Below are positions 33,465 to 42,132 of a DNA stretch of 64,000 nt, piece by piece. Below the pieces are notes generated by a model. It did no database searches. It was given only the letters and a program-made list of their open reading frames with translations, and was not told the origin of the DNA. Source of the DNA: an uncultured Oscillospiraceae bacterium (lineage in GTDB: Bacteria > Bacillota > Clostridia > Oscillospirales > Oscillospiraceae); NCBI GenBank assembly GCA_944387035.1, contig CALXDJ010000009.1, forward strand, positions 1-64,000. Reading direction: 5' to 3'. The position numbers were made by a program, and so were the translations under genes. Positions within the stretch are counted from its first letter, which is position 1, and the number at the start of each line of letters is the position of its first letter.

Positions 33465-34322
33465 TCAGATCTCCTCCTTGTGATAATCTCCAAATCCCTC
33501 ACCCAGCACCTCGTGGGCGTTGCAGACAATCAAAAACGCGCTGGAGTCCAGATCCCGGATGGTCCGCTTGAGCTGCACGATCTCCTTTTGGGGAAACGCC
33601 ACCATCAGCACCTGTTTTTCCGCGCCGGTATAGGCGCCCTGTCCCCGAAGGATCGTCACGCCCCGGTCCTGTTCCCGCAGCAGCACATCGGCAATTTCCT
33701 GCCAGCAGTCGGAGACGATAATGGCCACCTTGGACGCATCCGTTCCGTAGAGCACGGCATCCATCACCTTAGCCATCACCACCAGGGCCACCGCACCGCA
33801 CAGGGCGGTCTCCACCTGGCCAAAGGCCACCGCCGCCAGGGCCAGCACCACGCCGTCCGGCACCAGCAGCAGCTTTCCCATCGGCAGCCAGGGGAAGCGC
33901 AGCTTCAGCAGCCGGGCCACGATATCGGTGCCGCCGGTGGTTGCCCCCTGGGAAAACACCAGGCCAAAGCCCGCTCCCATCACAGCACCGCCGCACAGGC
34001 ATGCCAGCAGCGGGTCCATGGGCGGAAATGTGTACCATGCGGCAATGATGTCAATGGCCACCGAGCTCACCGCCATAGAAAACAGCGAGGAGGCCAGCAG
34101 ATGAAAGCCGATGAGCTTCCATCCGGCCAAAAACAGCGGAACATTCAATATAATGGTCAAAATACCCACTGGAAGCGCCGGAATCAAGACATTGATTACC
34201 TGGGCCAAGCCGGTGACACCGCCCATGGCGATCTGGTTGGGGGCAAAGAACCAGTCAAAGCCCAAGGCAAATGCCAGGGACCCCAGGGCAATGATGGTAT
34301 AGCTTTTCAAAAACTGTTTCAT
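33465..34322 (-). CDS. YitT family membrane protein (second copy)
   Basis: 285 residues with hydrophobic helices, the family segments GGVTGLAQVIN and SQGATTGGTDI, and a C-terminal DUF2179 domain (RGQGAYTGAEKQVLMVAF). It is distinct in sequence from the copy at 30146-31030. Its ATG overlaps the stop of the ParC-like gene by four bases, so it is translated with the topoisomerase operon. Confidence 0.88.
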   Translation of the reverse strand: MKQFLKSYTIIALGSLAFALGFDWFFAPNQIAMGGVTGLAQVINVLIPALPVGILTIILNVPLFLAGWKLIGFHLLASSLFSMAVSSVAIDIIAAWYTFPPMDPLLACLCGGAVMGAGFGLVFSQGATTGGTDIVARLLKLRFPWLPMGKLLLVPDGVVLALAAVAFGQVETALCGAVALVVMAKVMDAVLYGTDASKVAIIVSDCWQEIADVLLREQDRGVTILRGQGAYTGAEKQVLMVAFPQKEIVQLKRTIRDLDSSAFLIVCNAHEVLGEGFGDYHKEEI

Positions 34323-36571
34323 GTGTTCTCATCCAGCAGACCCAGCTGCCGCTCCTCCGTATCTTCCTGCCGCAGCAGCGCACCGGCAGCCGGGATGGCC
34401 CGGACCCGGTAGCGGCTGAGATTGGAAATGGCACTCTCTTCCACCGTTGTTACCCGCTCCAAATGATACTTGGGCTTGAGGTTCATCACCGCCACACCCT
34501 GAGTGGTCCGGGTGGTCTTGGGTGCCAGCAGGGCGGTATGGAAGATCAGGCAGCGGGGCTCCGAAGAGTACACCGCCAGCTCACCCTCCTCGTCCACCCG
34601 CCGGATGCAGCAAAGGGGTGCCTTGTCCGAATACGCGCCGGTGAGCTTGCGGCGGTTGGACGTCGTCTGATAGGCCGAGAGCTCCACCCGGGCAACCTTG
34701 CCGTTTTCAAAGAAGAACAGCAGCGCACCGGCATAATCCGCCCCCGGCAGTACCGCGTAGATCACGCTCTCCCCCGGGTCCATGCCCAGCTTGGCAGGCA
34801 GATACTCGCCCAGCACGCTGGCCTTGCTGTCCTCAAACTCGCCCAGCCGGGTCTTGTAGACCTGATGCTGGTCCGTGAAGAACATGATCTCGGCATTGCT
34901 GGTGGTCTCGAAGCTCTGGCGCAGGCTGTCGCCCTCCTTGAACTTCTGGTCCGAGCTCATGCGCAGGCTCTGGGGGGAGATTTTCTTAAAGTATCCCTCC
35001 CGGGAGAGGAAGATGTGCACGGGATACTCCTCCGCCTGCTCCTCCTCATACACCGGCAGCTCATGGCCGTAGACAATGGTGGTGCGGCGGGGCTCGCCGT
35101 ATTTTGCCGCCACGGCCGTCAGCTCATCCACCAGGATCTTGCGGATTCTCTGGGGCTTGGCCAGGGTATCCTCCAAATCCTCGATCTCATCCCGCAGGGC
35201 GTCAGTCTCCTGGACCCGCTTGAGGATATACTCCTTATTGATATTGCGCAGCTTGATCTCCGCCACGTATTCCGCCTGGACCTGATCGATGCCGAAGCCG
35301 ATCATCAGGTTGGGGATGACCTCGGACTCCTCCTCCGTCTCCCGGATGATTTTGATGGCCTTGTCGATGTCCAGCAGGATGCGCTTGAGGCCCTTCAACA
35401 GGTGCAGCTTATCCTGCTTTTTCTTCATGACGAAGTACACCCGCCGCCGCACGGACTCCGTGCGCCAGGCCGTCCACTCCTCCAGGATCTGCCGTACCCC
35501 CAGCACCTTGGGACTGCCGGCAATGAGGACGTTAAAGTTGCAGGAGAAGCTATCCTCCAGGGTGGTCTGCTTAAAGAGCCGGGCCATGAGCTTGTCCGGA
35601 TCAGTTCCCCGCTTGAGGTCGATGGTCAGCTTCAAACCGGACAGGTCCGTCTCATCCCGCATGTCGGCAATCTCTTTGGCCTTGCCGGCTTTGATGAGCT
35701 CCGCCACTTTATCCAAAATGGCCTCCACCGTGGTGGAGTAGGGGATCTCATAGATCTCGATGAGGTTTTCTTCCTTGACATAGCGGTATTTGGCCCGCAC
35801 CCGGACGCTGCCCCGGCCGGTATCGTAAACCTCCCGCAGGGCATCGGGGTCGCAGATCAGCTCGCCGCCGGTGGGGAAATCCGGCCCCAGCAGCGTGGCG
35901 GTAAGATCGCACTCCGGATTCTTCAGGTAGGCCACAGTGGTCTCGCAGACCTCTTTGAGGTTGAACCCGCAGAACTGGGAGGCCATGCCCACGGCGATGC
36001 CGCTGTTGGCGGACACGAGAATATTGGGGAAGGTGGTGGGCAGCAGGGCAGGCTCCATCATGGTGTTGTCGTAGTTGTCCACGAAATCCACCGTATCGGC
36101 GTCAATGTCCCGGAACAGCTCAGCGCAGATGGGGGTGAGCTTGGCCTCGGTGTACCGGGGAGCGGCGCAGGCCATGTCCCGGGAATAGGCCTTGCCGAAG
36201 TTGCCCTTGGAATCCACAAAGGGCGTGAGCAGCGCGCCGTAGCCCCGGGACAGGCGCACCATGGTATCATAGATGGCCGCGTCGCCGTGGGGGTTGAGGC
36301 GCATGGTCTGGCCCACGATGTTGGCGGACTTGGTCCGGGCTCCCGTCAAAAGCCCCATCTTGTACATGGTGTACAGGAGCTTGCGGTGGGAGGGCTTGAA
36401 GCCGTCGATCTCCGGAATGGCCCGGGAGACAATGACCGACATGGCGTAGGGCATGTAGTTGACTTCCAGGGTATCGGTAATGGGCTGCTCCACCACTGCG
36501 GCGTGGAGTCCCATGACATTGGGATTGTTCGCTTTGTGCCGGTTTTCCTCCGGCTTCTTCTTTTTTGGCAT
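34319..36571 (-). CDS. parC: Type IIA topoisomerase subunit A (ParC/GyrA-like)
   Basis: 750 residues, the breakage-reunion subunit. The active-site Tyr140 is in AAPRYTEAK; RAIPEIDGFKPSHRKLLYTMY and GDAAIYDTMVRLSRGYG are the winged-helix and QRDR blocks, with Ala at the place of E. coli GyrA Ser83. The C-terminal beta-pinwheel domain is short, favouring ParC-type decatenation over supercoiling. It shares the operon with the divergent subunit B; together they form a second type II topoisomerase beside the presumed GyrBA elsewhere. Confidence 0.88.
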   Translation of the reverse strand: MPKKKKPEENRHKANNPNVMGLHAAVVEQPITDTLEVNYMPYAMSVIVSRAIPEIDGFKPSHRKLLYTMYKMGLLTGARTKSANIVGQTMRLNPHGDAAIYDTMVRLSRGYGALLTPFVDSKGNFGKAYSRDMACAAPRYTEAKLTPICAELFRDIDADTVDFVDNYDNTMMEPALLPTTFPNILVSANSGIAVGMASQFCGFNLKEVCETTVAYLKNPECDLTATLLGPDFPTGGELICDPDALREVYDTGRGSVRVRAKYRYVKEENLIEIYEIPYSTTVEAILDKVAELIKAGKAKEIADMRDETDLSGLKLTIDLKRGTDPDKLMARLFKQTTLEDSFSCNFNVLIAGSPKVLGVRQILEEWTAWRTESVRRRVYFVMKKKQDKLHLLKGLKRILLDIDKAIKIIRETEEESEVIPNLMIGFGIDQVQAEYVAEIKLRNINKEYILKRVQETDALRDEIEDLEDTLAKPQRIRKILVDELTAVAAKYGEPRRTTIVYGHELPVYEEEQAEEYPVHIFLSREGYFKKISPQSLRMSSDQKFKEGDSLRQSFETTSNAEIMFFTDQHQVYKTRLGEFEDSKASVLGEYLPAKLGMDPGESVIYAVLPGADYAGALLFFFENGKVARVELSAYQTTSNRRKLTGAYSDKAPLCCIRRVDEEGELAVYSSEPRCLIFHTALLAPKTTRTTQGVAVMNLKPKYHLERVTTVEESAISNLSRYRVRAIPAAGALLRQEDTEERQLGLLDENT

Positions 36572-36618
36572 GGTGTTGATTCCTTATCCTTTATCCGTAT
36601 ATCAGGCGTTTTATCGGG

Positions 36619-37005
36619 TCAGGCGGAGGTCTTTCCGGTATTCAGCAGAGGTGCAAACCCCAGCAGGGACACCAGCAGAAGGCCGACGATCTGGGCAAGC
36701 AGAATGAAGTCCGTATCAAAGGACACAAACGCAGCCAGCAGCCAGCCCAGGGGGCAGAGGGCGGCATTGAGGAGATACCCCACGCCCATCCGCCGGGCCC
36801 AGAGCCGCTGAACCGCCTCCGGAACCTTCCGCTGCTGCCAGAGATACGCATTTCCCGGTCCCCGCAGGCAGCCCAATCCGTACAGGACCGATGAGGCAGT
36901 CATGAGAGCGTAGAGCACGGCCATGGAGGGAAAGTCCTCCCACCAGTAAGGCGCCAGCACCACAGCCAGCAATCCGATGCTCAAGGCAAAATTCAGCTTG
37001 TTCAT
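36619..37005 (-). CDS. Small membrane protein between topoisomerase subunits
   Basis: 128 residues with four predicted membrane helices (about 5-22, 25-45, 75-95, 98-120). No family recognised. ATG 37005 follows GGAGGAATC; an upstream in-frame start lacks a ribosome site. It lies between the two topoisomerase subunit genes on the same strand, probably only as a passenger of the operon. Confidence 0.7.
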   Translation of the reverse strand: MNKLNFALSIGLLAVVLAPYWWEDFPSMAVLYALMTASSVLYGLGCLRGPGNAYLWQQRKVPEAVQRLWARRMGVGYLLNAALCPLGWLLAAFVSFDTDFILLAQIVGLLLVSLLGFAPLLNTGKTSA

Positions 37006-37069
37006 TTGATTCCTCCCGGCGTTCCCGCCGTACACACGCACAGCCTGCACTGGGCTCCATCAGCAGCTC

Positions 37070-39064
37070 TTACGAGATATCCGCCATCTCCAGATACTTG
37101 TAGCCGTTTTCCGCGATGTGGTCCTTGCGCCCCTGGAGGTTGTCCCCCAGCAGCAGATCAAAGACCGCCGCCGTGCGCTCCACATCCTCGGGCATGACCC
37201 GGATCAGCCGCCGGGTCTCGGGGTTCATGGTGGTCAGCCACATCATGTCCGGATCGTTCTCGCCCAAGCCCTTGGAGCGGTCGATCTTGTACTTCTTCCC
37301 CTCCAGGCTCTTGACGATGTCGTTTTTCTCCTTGTCGGAATAGGCAAACCAGGTCTTCTCCCCGGAGTTGATCTCAAACAGGGGCGTCTCAGCAATGTAG
37401 ACGTAGCCCTCCCGGATCAGCGTAGGCGTCAGCCGGTAGAGCATGGTCAGCACCAAGGTGCGGATCTGGAAGCCGTCCACATCGCCATCGGTGCAGATGA
37501 CCACCTTGTTCCAGCGGAAGTTGGCCAGGTCGAAGGCCGCCATGTTCTTGACGTGCCGTCCCTGAACCTCCACGCCGCAGCCCAGCACCCGGATGAGATC
37601 CATGATGATATCGCTTTTGAAGATCCGGGCATAGTCCGCCTTCAGGCAGTTGAGGATCTTGCCCCGGATGGGCATGATACCCTGATACTCCGCGTCCCGG
37701 CTGAGCTTGACGCTGCCCAGGGCGGAGTCGCCCTCCACGATATAGATCTCCCGCTTGGACACATCCTTGGACCGGCAGTCCACGAACTTCTGCACCCGGT
37801 CGGCAATGCTGATGTTGGCCGAGAGCTTGTTCTTGATATTCAGCCGGGCCTTCTCCGCGCTCTCCCGGGAGCGCTTGTTGATGAGCACCTGCTCGGCGAT
37901 CTTCTCCGCGTCAAAGTGGTTTTCAATGAAATAGATCTCCAGATTGGACCGGAGAAACTCCGTCATGGCCTCCTGGATGAACTTATTGGTAATGGCCTTT
38001 TTCGTCTGGTTTTCATAGGAGGTCTGGGTGGAGAAGTTGTTGGACACCAGCACAATGCAGTCCTCAATATCCGCCCAGGTTACCTTGCTCTCGCTCTTTT
38101 GATATTTGTTCTGCTGGCGCAGATACGCATCCACCGCTGAGACAAAGGCGGACTTGGTGGCCTTTTCCGGGCTGCCGCCGTGCTCGAGCCAGCTGGAGTT
38201 GTGGTAGTGCTCGATACAGCAGGTCTTGTTGGAAAAGCAGAAGGCCACGCTGAGCTTGACTTTGTACTCCGGCTTGTCCGCCCGGTCCCGGCCCTTCTTC
38301 TCCGCCTGCCAGAATACCGGCGCCGTCAGCGTCTCCGTTCCGGCCAGCTCCGCCACATAGTCGGCGATGCCGTTTTCATAGAGGAATTCCGTCTCCTCAA
38401 ACTTGCCCGGCTCCGTCTCATTGCGGAAGCGGAAGGTAATGCCGGCATTGACCACCGCCTGGCGCTTGAGCACATCCGTAAAGTACTCCGCGGGAATGGC
38501 GATGTCGGTAAACACATCCAGATCCGGCAGCCAGCGGGTGCGGGTACCGGTCTTTTTCTGCTGGCTCTTGGGCAGAGGCGTGGATTCCAGTCCCCCGACG
38601 ATCTCGCCCCGCTCAAAATGGAGGCGATACTCCTGGCCGTCCCGCCAGACCGTCACATCCATATACCGGGAGGCATACTGCGTGGCGCAGGCGCCCAGAC
38701 CGTTGAGACCCAGGGAGTACTCATAGTTGTCTCCGGCCAGGTTGTCGTATTTGCCGCCGGCATACAGCTCACAGTACACCAGCTCCCAGTTGTAGCGCTG
38801 CTCCTTTTCGTTCCAGTCCACCGGGCAGCCCCGTCCGGCATCCTCCACCTCTACGGAGCGGTCGGCATATCGGGTCAGGGTGATGACCCGGCCATGCCCT
38901 TCCCGGGCCTCATCGATGGAGTTGGAGAGAATCTCAAAGACCGCGTGCTCGCAGCCATCCAACCCATCGGAGCCGAAAATGACACCGGGCCGCTTCCGGA
39001 CCCGGTCTGCTCCCTTCAATGCGGAAATGCTCTCATTGCCGTAAGATTGCTTTCTCGTTGCCAT
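37070..39064 (-). CDS. parE: Type IIA topoisomerase subunit B (ParE/GyrB-like), divergent
   Basis: 664 residues: GHKL ATPase, transducer and TOPRIM domains. The conserved motifs are recognisable but altered: EILSNSIDEA (usually ELVDNSIDEA), DAGRGCPVD (DDGRGIPV), YSLGLNGLGA (SGGLHGVG), EGDSALGSVKLSRD (EGDSAGGSAKQGRD) and TDGDVDGFQI (TDADVDGAHI). The key Glu, Gly and Asp residues remain. First gene of the operon; ATG 39064 after CGGAGGC. Such a divergent pair is known in clostridia and annotated as topoisomerase IV. Confidence 0.9.
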   Translation of the reverse strand: MATRKQSYGNESISALKGADRVRKRPGVIFGSDGLDGCEHAVFEILSNSIDEAREGHGRVITLTRYADRSVEVEDAGRGCPVDWNEKEQRYNWELVYCELYAGGKYDNLAGDNYEYSLGLNGLGACATQYASRYMDVTVWRDGQEYRLHFERGEIVGGLESTPLPKSQQKKTGTRTRWLPDLDVFTDIAIPAEYFTDVLKRQAVVNAGITFRFRNETEPGKFEETEFLYENGIADYVAELAGTETLTAPVFWQAEKKGRDRADKPEYKVKLSVAFCFSNKTCCIEHYHNSSWLEHGGSPEKATKSAFVSAVDAYLRQQNKYQKSESKVTWADIEDCIVLVSNNFSTQTSYENQTKKAITNKFIQEAMTEFLRSNLEIYFIENHFDAEKIAEQVLINKRSRESAEKARLNIKNKLSANISIADRVQKFVDCRSKDVSKREIYIVEGDSALGSVKLSRDAEYQGIMPIRGKILNCLKADYARIFKSDIIMDLIRVLGCGVEVQGRHVKNMAAFDLANFRWNKVVICTDGDVDGFQIRTLVLTMLYRLTPTLIREGYVYIAETPLFEINSGEKTWFAYSDKEKNDIVKSLEGKKYKIDRSKGLGENDPDMMWLTTMNPETRRLIRVMPEDVERTAAVFDLLLGDNLQGRKDHIAENGYKYLEMADIS

Positions 39065-39108
39065 AGTGCCTCCGAAACGGCAAAAACTGCCGTGATTGAT
39101 CGGGTGTT

Positions 39109-39137
39109 ATTGTACCACAACCCGCCGGGCAGTTCAA
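39109..39137 (-). promoter_or_regulatory. Promoter of the topoisomerase operon
   Basis: Minus-strand TTGAAC (39132-39137) and TACAAT (39109-39114), 17-bp spacer, 45 bases upstream of the ParE-like start. Confidence 0.75.
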
Positions 39138-39336
39138 GGGTCGGCGCCGCCAACCCGGCTTTCCCGTCTTTTCCCGCCGGGAAGGAGTATTTTTCGAGAA
39201 AATGTTATTGCGCAAATTTTCTCATAACCTGGCTGTCACCTTCATAATTCCTTCATAATAAAGGGTTTTGCACATTCTCCACAGGGTTTTCCACACTGTT
39301 ATGTAAACTCTACACTTCCCGGAAAAATTCCTATGC
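39138..39336. other. Intergenic region between divergent units
   Basis: No gene. It contains an 8-bp stem (GAGAAAAT 39196-39203 with ATTTTCTC 39216-39223) and two DnaA-box-like 9-mers (TTCTCCACA 39275-39283, TTTTCCACA 39287-39295) that I regard as chance. Confidence 0.4.
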
Positions 39337-39401
39337 GCAACCGTCAGTTGCCGGGATGCCAGTTTGCGTTGGTTGCGTGCAACCGCAGCGTCTGCTATCA
39401 T
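39337..39401 (+). promoter_or_regulatory. Promoter and dyads of the XRE regulator gene
   Basis: TTGCGT (39373-39378) and TATCAT (39396-39401), 17-bp spacer. A perfect dyad GGTTGC-GT-GCAACC (39371-39384) covers the -35 box and a related GCAAC/GTTGC dyad lies at 39337-39351, consistent with autoregulation by the XRE protein. Confidence 0.65.
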
Positions 39402-39428
39402 AAAAGCAGAGCGAAAGGAGGATGCCCC

Positions 39429-40190
39429 ATGACCTTTTCTCAACGCCTCAGCCAGGCCCGCAAAGCCCGAGGGATGAATCAGGAGACCCTGGCCCACCAG
39501 GTCGGCGTATCCCGGCAGGCCGTGAGCAAGTGGGAAACCGGCGACGCCCTGCCGGATCTGCCGCGCCTGCTGGCCCTCGCCGATGCCCTGGAACTGCCAT
39601 TGGACGACCTGTGCGGCCGGGAACCCCCTCCGTCCCCCTCTCAACCGCCTGCTCCGATCAGCACTCCCACGCCGGAGTCCACTTTTCTGCCCGACTCCTC
39701 CCAGTCCGCACCGCCTCCCTGCCAGGATTCCATCCTCACCCGTCTCCGGCTGCGGCGCGTGCTCCCGCTGGTCATTGCCTTTTTCCTGGGCGCGGCCTTG
39801 ACGCTCGGCACCCTGTGGAGCCTTCGTCAATTTCAGCTGGTCCCCTCTCAGGCGGCGTCCGCCGCGGACCTGCCGGAGGCATTCACCGTCTCCGGGCTGT
39901 CTTTTTCCAGTCAGGGCGGCACTCTTTCCTATACCTTTACTCCCAGTATGGCCGCACCGGGAATCACCTATCAAATTTCTTTCACAGATTCCCAGGGAGA
40001 CACGGAAACCTTTGATCCGGCACTGGATGGCGGCGTGTGCAGCGGCACGGCGGCGCTGAACCCTCTGGAATCCTACCAGGTCACCGTGACGGCTCAAACC
40101 GCCACGGCCCAGCGGAGCCTGGCCGTGGCAGTCAATCTGACCTTCGGAGACAGCCGCGCCGACTGGATTCCGCTGGAAGAAATACCTTGA
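39429..40190 (+). CDS. Membrane-anchored XRE family regulator
   Basis: 253 residues. An N-terminal XRE helix-turn-helix (residues 4-58; ETLAHQVGVSRQAVSKWETG) is followed by a Pro/Ser-rich linker, one membrane helix (about 113-132) and an extracytoplasmic C-terminal domain of about 115 residues with beta-sandwich character (TYQISFTDSQGDTETF). It could carry an outside signal to DNA; the ligand is unknown. ATG 39429 follows AAAGGAGG. Its stop codon overlaps the -35 box of the fluoride riboswitch promoter. Confidence 0.82.
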   Translation: MTFSQRLSQARKARGMNQETLAHQVGVSRQAVSKWETGDALPDLPRLLALADALELPLDDLCGREPPPSPSQPPAPISTPTPESTFLPDSSQSAPPPCQDSILTRLRLRRVLPLVIAFFLGAALTLGTLWSLRQFQLVPSQAASAADLPEAFTVSGLSFSSQGGTLSYTFTPSMAAPGITYQISFTDSQGDTETFDPALDGGVCSGTAALNPLESYQVTVTAQTATAQRSLAVAVNLTFGDSRADWIPLEEIP

Positions 40191-40215
40191 CGCTGGCGGG
40201 TGCATATGATATGAT
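40187..40215 (+). promoter_or_regulatory. Promoter of the fluoride riboswitch/antiporter unit
   Basis: TTGACG (40187-40192) and TATGAT (40210-40215) with a 17-bp spacer; the start site predicted at about 40222 coincides with the first base of the aptamer. Confidence 0.8.
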
Positions 40216-40221
40216 ACCGCC

Positions 40222-40318
40222 CAGGGAATGAAGTTCTCCCCCGGGGCAACCCGAAACCGCTTGCAATGAGCTGATGACTTCTGCGATGCACTCCATCGCG
40301 GGATCATCAGCTTTTTTT
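40222..40318 (+). promoter_or_regulatory. Fluoride riboswitch (crcB motif) with overlapping terminator
   Basis: The leader begins with a GGGAATGAAGT...CTCCC stem-loop, continues with AAACCGC and ends with GCTGATGACTTCTGC. This is the crcB-motif pattern, in which the loop GAAGT pairs with ACTTC as a pseudoknot. An extra CGGG-GCAA-CCCG hairpin is inserted. The 3' part of the aptamer doubles as the 5' arm of a terminator (GCTGATGA 40270-40277 with TCATCAGC 40304-40311) followed by seven T, the usual fluoride expression platform. Fluoride binding should prevent termination. Confidence 0.85.
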
Positions 40319-40337
40319 ATGGAAAGGTGGCATTGTC

Positions 40338-41534
40338 ATGCTGACATCTCTCGCTCTGATTTTTTTGGTGGGACTGGCTATGGCCGCGCTGTGCCAGATG
40401 ATCCGTCTGCCCCGGATCATCGGTATGCTCCTGACCGGCATTTTGCTGGGTCCCTACGTGCTGAACTTGCTGGACGACTCAATTTTACTGGTCTCCGCCG
40501 ACCTGCGGGAGATGGCCCTGGTCATCATCCTCATCAAGGCGGGTCTGTCGCTCAAGCTTCAGGACCTCAAGGCGGTGGGCCGCCCGGCTCTGATGATGAG
40601 CTTTGTCCCGGCCAGCTTTGAAATTGTGGCCTATATTCTCTTCGCGCCTCTGGTGCTGGGACTGACCCGGGTGGAAGCCGCGGTCATGGGCTCCGTGCTG
40701 GCGGCGGTATCTCCGGCGGTGGTGGTACCCCGGATGGTGCAGCTGATGGAAGAAGGCCGGGGCACCAAGCAGCACATCCCCCAGATGATTCTGGCCGGTG
40801 CCTCTTTGGATGACGTTTATGTCATTGTGCTCTTTTCCACCTTCACGGGGATGGCCCAGGGCGGCAGCGCGGATCTGAGCGCCTTTGCCGGCATCCCGGT
40901 ATCCATTGTGCTGGGCATTGTCGTGGGCGCTGTGAGCGGTGTGGGACTGGCCTGGTTCTTTGAAACCCGCTATGCCCGCTCTCACAAGGTCCGGGGCAGC
41001 GTAAAGGTCATCATCATCCTGGGCACGGCGTTTTTGCTGACCGCTTTGGAGGACTGGCTGGACGGCCTGGTTCCCTTCTCCGGATTGCTGGCGGTCATTG
41101 CCATGGCCTGCGCCCTGCAGATGCGCAGCGCGGAGGTCGTCTCCCGGCGGCTGTCTGAAAAGTTCGGCAAGCTGTGGCTGGCAGCAGAAGTGATCCTCTT
41201 CGTGCTGGTGGGCGCGGCGGTGGACATCCGCTATACGCTTGCCGCCGGTGCCGGCGCTCTGGTGATGATCTTCCTCGCCCTGGCGGTACGCTCCTGCGGC
41301 GTGCTGGTATGCCTCCTGGGTACAGCCCTCACCGCCAAAGAGCGGCTGTTTTGCGTCATCTCTTATCTGCCCAAAGCCACCGTCCAGGCCGCCATCGGCT
41401 CCGTCCCCCTGGCCATGGGGCTTTCCTGCGGAAATCTGGTGCTGTCGGTGGCCGTGCTGGGAATCCTCATTACCGCTCCCCTGGGCGCCCTGGGCATGGA
41501 CGCCACCAAACATCGTCTCCTCCGGGCAGAATAA
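40338..41534 (+). CDS. Cation:proton antiporter (CPA family), likely fluoride-responsive
   Basis: 398 residues with about 12 membrane helices and the fold of Na+/H+ exchangers (LPRIIGMLLTGILLGP, IILIKAGLSLKL, ILAGASLDDVYVIVLFS with the conserved Asp pair). It sits directly behind a fluoride riboswitch. CPA-type antiporters are a known minor class of genes under this riboswitch, along with crcB/Fluc and CLC-F. It may remove fluoride or restore pH and ions disturbed by HF entry (inference). ATG 40338, weak AAGG ribosome site. Confidence 0.88.
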   Translation: MLTSLALIFLVGLAMAALCQMIRLPRIIGMLLTGILLGPYVLNLLDDSILLVSADLREMALVIILIKAGLSLKLQDLKAVGRPALMMSFVPASFEIVAYILFAPLVLGLTRVEAAVMGSVLAAVSPAVVVPRMVQLMEEGRGTKQHIPQMILAGASLDDVYVIVLFSTFTGMAQGGSADLSAFAGIPVSIVLGIVVGAVSGVGLAWFFETRYARSHKVRGSVKVIIILGTAFLLTALEDWLDGLVPFSGLLAVIAMACALQMRSAEVVSRRLSEKFGKLWLAAEVILFVLVGAAVDIRYTLAAGAGALVMIFLALAVRSCGVLVCLLGTALTAKERLFCVISYLPKATVQAAIGSVPLAMGLSCGNLVLSVAVLGILITAPLGALGMDATKHRLLRAE

Positions 41535-41537
41535 CAT

Positions 41538-41572
41538 ATGTGCCGCCGGTTTTTCCCGGCGGCACATTTTTT
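41538..41572. terminator. Bidirectional terminator between antiporter and spoVAC
   Basis: 12-bp stem ATGTGCCGCCGG/CCGGCGGCACAT (41538-41549 with 41556-41567) followed by a T run on the plus strand; it reaches the spoVAC stop codon. Confidence 0.85.
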
Positions 41573-42008
41573 ATCCCAGCAGCATCAGCACCACCCCATA
41601 AAGGACCGACGCCAACGTTCCAAATACGATCACCGGCCCGGCCACCTGAAACATTCTGGCCGCCATGCCGGTTACGAATCCCTCGCTTTTAAAGTCGATG
41701 GCCGGTGAAACCACCGCATTGGCAAACCCCGTAATGGGCACCAACGTTCCCGCGCCGCCGTAACGGGCCAGCCGGTTATAAAGGTTCAATCCCGTTAAGA
41801 GGGCCGACAGTGCCACCAGGGAGCAGGAGGTAGCCGTTCCCGCATCCTGACGGCTGAGCCCCGCGTCAATCCATCCGTTTTGAATCAGCTGTCCCAGCAC
41901 ACAGATTCCTCCGCCAATCACGAAAGCCAGCGCCGTGTCCCGCACAATGGGGGATTTCTTGGCACGGGCGCTGACAAAACGCTGATACGCCTCCGGCGTC
42001 ATATCCAC
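41571..42008 (-). CDS. spoVAC: Stage V sporulation protein AC
   Basis: 145 residues with hydrophobic helices and the segments LAFVIGGGICVLGQLIQ, GAGTLVPITGFANAVVSPAIDFKSEGFVTG and MFQVAGPVIVFG that mark SpoVAC. The SpoVA complex moves dipicolinic acid into and out of spores. It starts at GTG 42008 behind GGGGA, or ATG 42002. spoVAD and spoVAE, usually adjacent, are absent here; the flanking genes are unrelated. Confidence 0.85.
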   Translation of the reverse strand: MDMTPEAYQRFVSARAKKSPIVRDTALAFVIGGGICVLGQLIQNGWIDAGLSRQDAGTATSCSLVALSALLTGLNLYNRLARYGGAGTLVPITGFANAVVSPAIDFKSEGFVTGMAARMFQVAGPVIVFGTLASVLYGVVLMLLG

Positions 42009-42072
42009 GGATCATGTCCCCTTCCCATTCGTTTTTCCTAGTCTGACCGCTCCGGGCAGGAAATATGCGTTC

Positions 42073-42101
42073 TTGCAAATATTCCGCAAACGCGGTAGAC
42101 T
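42073..42101 (+). promoter_or_regulatory. Promoter of hemW
   Basis: TTGCAA (42073-42078) and TAGACT (42096-42101), 17-bp spacer, about 30 bases upstream of the start. Confidence 0.65.
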
Positions 42102-42132
42102 AAAAGAATCAGTGAATGGGGGGACCACATCG

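Noticed and set aside
34463-36811. 782-codon plus-strand open frame
   Set aside because: It is antisense to parC, has the composition of a GC-rich shadow frame and no recognisable domain; parC is certain.
39275-39295. Two DnaA-box-like 9-mers upstream of the topoisomerase operon
   Set aside because: Only one matches the consensus, no replication-initiation genes or AT-rich unwinding region are near, and two such words can occur by chance.
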